NCBI GenBank assembly: GCA_964583605.1
Contig: CAZOWL010000105.1
Coordinates: 1-13,753 of the forward strand
DNA length: 13,753 nucleotides
Reading direction: 5' to 3'
Origin: CAZOWL01 sp964583605
Lineage (GTDB): Bacteria > Pseudomonadota > Gammaproteobacteria > Chromatiales > Chromatiaceae
Below are positions 13,578 through 13,753 of this stretch, piece after piece. How positions within the stretch are numbered: position 1 is the stretch's first letter; each line of letters begins with the position of its first letter. The notes below the pieces were generated by a model. It searched no databases. It was not told the DNA's origin and saw only the letters and a program-made list of their open reading frames with translations. Position numbers and translations under genes: made by a program.

Positions 13578-13753
13578 AAGGTCGTCTCGCCCCTGATCGT
13601 TCCCTCACCCCAACCCTCTCCCAGAGGGCGAGGGAGCGAACGTGCTGCGCGGATTTCATCGTAACGATCATGGGGCGAGCCACCCGGGACGATGAAAGGT
13701 CGTCTCGCCCCTGATCGTTCCCTCACCCCAACCCTCTCCCAGAGGGCGAGGGA
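13544..13753 (+). repeat. 118-bp hairpin repeat, two tandem copies (second truncated)
   Basis: Unit A is 13544-13661; unit B begins at 13662 and is identical to A over the 92 bases left before the window end. Each unit has two hairpins. The first pairs AACGATCA-T-GGGGCGAG (13545-13561) with CTCGCCCCTGATCGTT (13586-13601), a 16-bp stem with one bulged T and a 24-base loop. The second pairs CCCTC-T-CCC (13614-13622) with GGG-C-GAGGG (13626-13634) around a 3-base loop. A linker ending TTTCATCG follows, complementary to CGATGAAA in the first loop. This resembles bacterial REP/BIME-type intergenic repeats. The cca stop codon lies in the first loop of unit A. Confidence 0.93.

Noticed and set aside
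1..13753. A composite transposon or integron bounded by the inverted end repeats
   Set aside because: No transposase, integrase or target-site duplication is visible, and the interior is conserved housekeeping synteny. Repeat-bounded contig ends are simpler.
13544..13753. A CRISPR array
   Set aside because: The period is 118 bp, the units are identical throughout rather than repeat plus unique spacer, and no cas gene is near.

Overview
This window looks like an ordinary chromosomal stretch of a GC-rich gammaproteobacterium, most likely in or near the Chromatiales (purple sulfur bacteria and relatives). That placement is an inference from codon bias, protein character and gene order; there is no rRNA or marker gene to fix it. 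The core block gcvR-bcp divergent from dapA-bamC matches the arrangement known from E. coli and other gammaproteobacteria. I see no rRNA, tRNA, CRISPR array, transposase, phage or defence genes.

Layout: (1) 1-97, an interspersed repeat element. (2) 188-1762, plus strand: a bile acid:sodium symporter family (BASS) transporter and a membrane-anchored SOUL heme-binding protein. (3) 2020-5236, minus strand: a MacAB-type exporter in the order adaptor, ATPase, FtsX-type permease, tightly packed and transcribed toward lower coordinates. (4) 5385-8786, minus strand: dsbA, a PIN-PhoH ATPase, a Bcp/PrxQ peroxiredoxin and a GcvR-like double-ACT protein. (5) 8958-11164, plus strand, divergent from gcvR: dapA and the BAM-complex lipoprotein gene bamC. 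(6) 11175-11238, a partial copy of the repeat element. (7) 11305-11796, minus strand: a small DUF2939-like membrane-anchored protein. (8) 11911-13577, plus strand: a shortened DUF4126 membrane protein coupled to cca (tRNA nucleotidyltransferase). (9) 13544-13753, two tandem copies of the repeat element, the second cut by the window end.

Functionally the window mixes envelope and housekeeping work: periplasmic disulfide formation (DsbA), efflux (MacAB type), outer-membrane protein assembly (BamC), lysine and peptidoglycan precursor synthesis (DapA), peroxide defence (Bcp), amino-acid-responsive regulation (GcvR-like), RNA metabolism (PIN-PhoH) and tRNA 3'-end maturation (Cca).

The strongest non-gene signal is a hairpin-rich repeat family. 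The first 50 bases are the exact reverse complement of the last 50, so the window is probably a contig or segment bounded by multicopy repeats. One repeat unit supplies the stop codon and the last residues of Cca. The best protein-level oddity is the DUF4126 protein, which appears to have lost its middle third or more in frame. I found no convincing undescribed multi-gene system.
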